Shown: in pieces, positions 5,437 to 6,839 of the stretch | Layout of the letters: each line of letters opens with the position of its first letter | Position numbering within the stretch: position 1 is the stretch's first letter | Source: JASHVB01 sp036489395 | GTDB lineage: Bacteria > Pseudomonadota > Alphaproteobacteria > Acetobacterales > Acetobacteraceae | NCBI GenBank assembly: GCA_036489395.1 | Contig: DASXFW010000078.1 | Coordinates: 1 to 6,839 of the forward strand | Direction of reading: 5' to 3' | Length of the DNA: 6,839 nt | Made by a program: the position numbers and the translations under genes | The notes under the pieces: generated by a model | What the model was told of the DNA's origin: nothing | Seen by the model: only the letters and a program-made list of their open reading frames with translations | The model's database searches: none

Positions 5437-6654
5437 TTAGATGATCTTCCGCTCCCGAAACGCCTGGATCTCCTCCGCACTGTATCCCAACCCCGTCAGC
5501 ACGTCCGCATTATCCGCCCCAAGTTCCGGTGCAATGCCGATCCGCACCGGCGTCTCCGAGAACTGCCACGGCGTGCCATGCACCTTCAGCCGCTTACCGT
5601 ACTTTGGATAATCCACTTCGGCGACGTAGCCGTTCGCCACCACGTCGGGGTCGTTCGACGCCTCAAGCAGCGTGTTGATCGGTGCAGCCACGATGTCCGC
5701 CGCGCGCAGCTTCGCCACCCAGTCGTCGCGTAGGCCGGTGGCAAACAATTCGTCCAGCATGTGCAGCAGAGCGCCGCGCTTCTCATCCGACCCGATGATG
5801 ATCCCCAGCTCGGCAAAGCCCGCCTGCGACAACGCCTCATAAAAGCCAAGCGCCGTCATTGCCGTCTTCCAGGGCCGCGCGCCGTTCAACTGGAACACCA
5901 GCGGCTTGCCGTTGCGGTCGTTGAAGCTGGCGCTGATGCCAGGGCGCTCCGCGGTGCCGGTGATGCGTGCCTGACCGGTGACCGGGTCCTGGTTGCGCCA
6001 CATCGTCGTGGTGAGCGTCCAGCCCATCAGCCTGATTTGGCCGCCGAGCAAGGAGCAATCGACCTTCTGTCCGATCCCCGTGCTGCGCGCGTAGGTCAGC
6101 GCCGCGAGCGCGCCGCCGAATGCGAGGATCGCGCAGGTCTCGTCGGCGACGGAGACGATGCCGGTGCGCAATGGCTGGCCAGGCGTCGAGTATGCCTCGG
6201 CGATGCCGCCAAGCGCCTGCGCCATCGAATCAGTGCCAGGCAGGAGCGCGTTCGGCCCGTTCGGGCCGTAGCCGGAGATCGAGATGTACACCAGACGCGG
6301 ATTGACCTTGCGAAGTTCTTCGTAACCGAAGCCGTTCTTTTCCGCGGCGCCGGGGCGGAAGTTCTGCCCGAACATGTCGGCGCGCGCGACCAGGCGATGC
6401 AGGATCTCGCGGCCTTCCGGGGATTTCAGGTTCAGCGTGACGCTTCTGACGCCGCGGTTGTTGGTTTCGAAATAGGTGCTGGGCATGCCGGGCAGCACGG
6501 TCGAGCCGCGCGAATTATCGCCGCCTTCCGGCACCTCGATCTTGATGACCTCGGCGCCGAGATCCGCCATCAGCATGTACGGCACCGTGCCCGCCTGCGC
6601 GGTAGAGCACGCGACAACCTTGACGCCCTGCAGCGGGCCGTGGGGTGCGGACAT
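5437..6654 (-). CDS. CaiB/BaiF-type family III CoA-transferase
   Basis: A 405-residue cytosolic enzyme, the usual length for family III CoA-transferases, which move CoA between carboxylic acids (formyl-CoA:oxalate, carnitine, bile-acid and related acyl-CoAs). N-terminal Rossmann-like region: GVKVVACSTAQAGTVPYMLMADLGAEVIKIE (10-40). Then LNLKSPEGREILHRLVARAD (75-93), QNFRPGAAEKNGFGYEELR (97-115) and NPRLVYISISGYGPNGP (118-134), all family hallmarks. The likely catalytic aspartate is Asp171 in SVADETCAILAFGGALAAL, followed by R-STGIGQKVDCSLL (190-203). The start at 6654 has AGGAG 7 nt upstream (6662-6666), which is strong support. The stop is TAA. It is convergent with the GGDEF-EAL gene and stands alone within the window, so its substrate cannot be read from neighbours. 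No truncation or frameshift is seen. The precise acyl group is unknown. Confidence 0.95.
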   Translation of the reverse strand: MSAPHGPLQGVKVVACSTAQAGTVPYMLMADLGAEVIKIEVPEGGDNSRGSTVLPGMPSTYFETNNRGVRSVTLNLKSPEGREILHRLVARADMFGQNFRPGAAEKNGFGYEELRKVNPRLVYISISGYGPNGPNALLPGTDSMAQALGGIAEAYSTPGQPLRTGIVSVADETCAILAFGGALAALTYARSTGIGQKVDCSLLGGQIRLMGWTLTTTMWRNQDPVTGQARITGTAERPGISASFNDRNGKPLVFQLNGARPWKTAMTALGFYEALSQAGFAELGIIIGSDEKRGALLHMLDELFATGLRDDWVAKLRAADIVAAPINTLLEASNDPDVVANGYVAEVDYPKYGKRLKVHGTPWQFSETPVRIGIAPELGADNADVLTGLGYSAEEIQAFRERKII

Positions 6655-6661
6655 GGGCGGG

Positions 6662-6666
6662 CTCCT
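6662..6666 (-). promoter_or_regulatory. Ribosome binding site of the CoA-transferase
   Basis: AGGAG on the minus strand, 7 nt before the ATG at 6654, fixes this start. Confidence 0.75.
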
Positions 6667-6679
6667 TCAAGCTGTCATC

Positions 6680-6708
6680 ATCGTACGGCAAGCAACCTGG
6701 CATGACGA
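6680..6708 (-). promoter_or_regulatory. Candidate promoter of the CoA-transferase
   Basis: On the minus strand TCGTCA (6703-6708) and TACGAT (6680-6685) are spaced by 17 nt, each matching about four of six consensus bases. It lies between the long palindrome and the gene, leaving a short leader. The match is modest and may be chance. Confidence 0.25.
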
Positions 6709-6721
6709 GGCACGCCGCCCC

Positions 6722-6827
6722 CCTGTCATTGCGAGGCCGCTTGGCCGAAGCAATCCCGTTCGTGACGAGCCGCCGGCAGCTCGTCACGAACGGGATTGCT
6801 TCGGCCAAGCGGCCTCGCAATGACAGG
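6722..6827. repeat. Long perfect palindrome of the CATTGCGAG repeat family
   Basis: Bases 6722-6770 are an exact reverse complement of 6779-6827 (49 of 49), with an 8-nt centre CGCCGGCA. Each arm is itself an imperfect hairpin: in the left arm ATTGC (6728-6732) faces GCAAT (6750-6754) and GGCC (6735-6738) faces GGCC (6743-6746) around GCTT. The GTCATTGCGAG...GAAGCAATCC wording matches a dispersed intergenic repeat I recall from many bacteria. No transposase is present. It lies about 70 bases upstream of the CoA-transferase start. A frame open across it on the minus strand encodes only repeat-derived residues and is not a gene. Confidence 0.95.
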
Positions 6828-6839
6828 AGGGGCTCGCAA

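Noticed and set aside
4584..5480. Minus-strand frame of 298 codons opposite the EAL domain
   Set aside because: Arg/His/Gln-rich shadow translation of a well-supported gene; no motif or ribosome site.
5761..6705. Plus-strand frame of 314 codons opposite the CoA-transferase
   Set aside because: It is a mirror of a gene with clear family motifs; its product resembles nothing and lacks a ribosome site.
6515..6820. Minus-strand small frame giving residues such as NGIASAKRPRNDR
   Set aside because: This peptide is a common artefact of translating the CATTGCGAG repeat; the frame also overlaps the CoA-transferase start.
1..6839. CRISPR array, tRNA, rRNA, insertion sequence or phage genes
   Set aside because: No regularly spaced direct repeats, cloverleaf-like sequence, ribosomal RNA stretch or transposase/integrase/phage protein is visible on either strand.

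Overview
The window is a GC-rich piece of bacterial chromosome with five recognisable protein genes, all complete. Gene order and style (a YbjN-family gene overlapping proC, a long pentapeptide-repeat protein, a PAS-GGDEF-EAL protein, a class III CoA-transferase) and the intergenic stem-loops built on GGGGGC-TTT-GCCCCC suggest an alphaproteobacterium, most likely of the Acetobacteraceae or a close relative. That placement is inferred from pattern memory, not from a search.

Layout. Bases 1-174 hold no gene that can be supported; a short C-terminal tail of an upstream gene may enter from the left. Bases 175-1508 carry a minus-strand pair, a YbjN-family protein followed by proC, whose start and stop codons overlap by 4 nt; this is a tight, probably translationally coupled operon. 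Bases 1509-1918 are a divergent intergenic region with two short perfect dyads that look like operators. Bases 1919-3256 (plus) encode a 445-residue pentapeptide-repeat protein. Bases 3257-3611 contain no gene but hold a remarkable composite inverted repeat: a 38-bp perfect palindromic core flanked on each side by three small GC hairpins arranged as mirror images. Bases 3612-5396 (plus) encode a cytosolic PAS-GGDEF-EAL protein in which the cyclase, phosphodiesterase and inhibitory-site motifs are all present. Convergent to it, bases 5437-6654 (minus) encode a CaiB/BaiF-type (family III) CoA-transferase. The last 180 bases hold that gene's upstream region and a second long palindrome with 49-bp perfect arms, related by sequence to the dispersed CATTGCGAG...GAAGCAATCC intergenic repeat.

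How the parts fit. ProC makes proline; the YbjN protein is a small coupled partner of unknown biochemical role. The pentapeptide protein and the cyclic-di-GMP enzyme lie in the same direction, but the palindromic element separates them, so any joint expression would have to pass through that structure. The CoA-transferase is an independent unit. The protein genes are ordinary family members; the most unusual content is the two non-coding palindromic elements.
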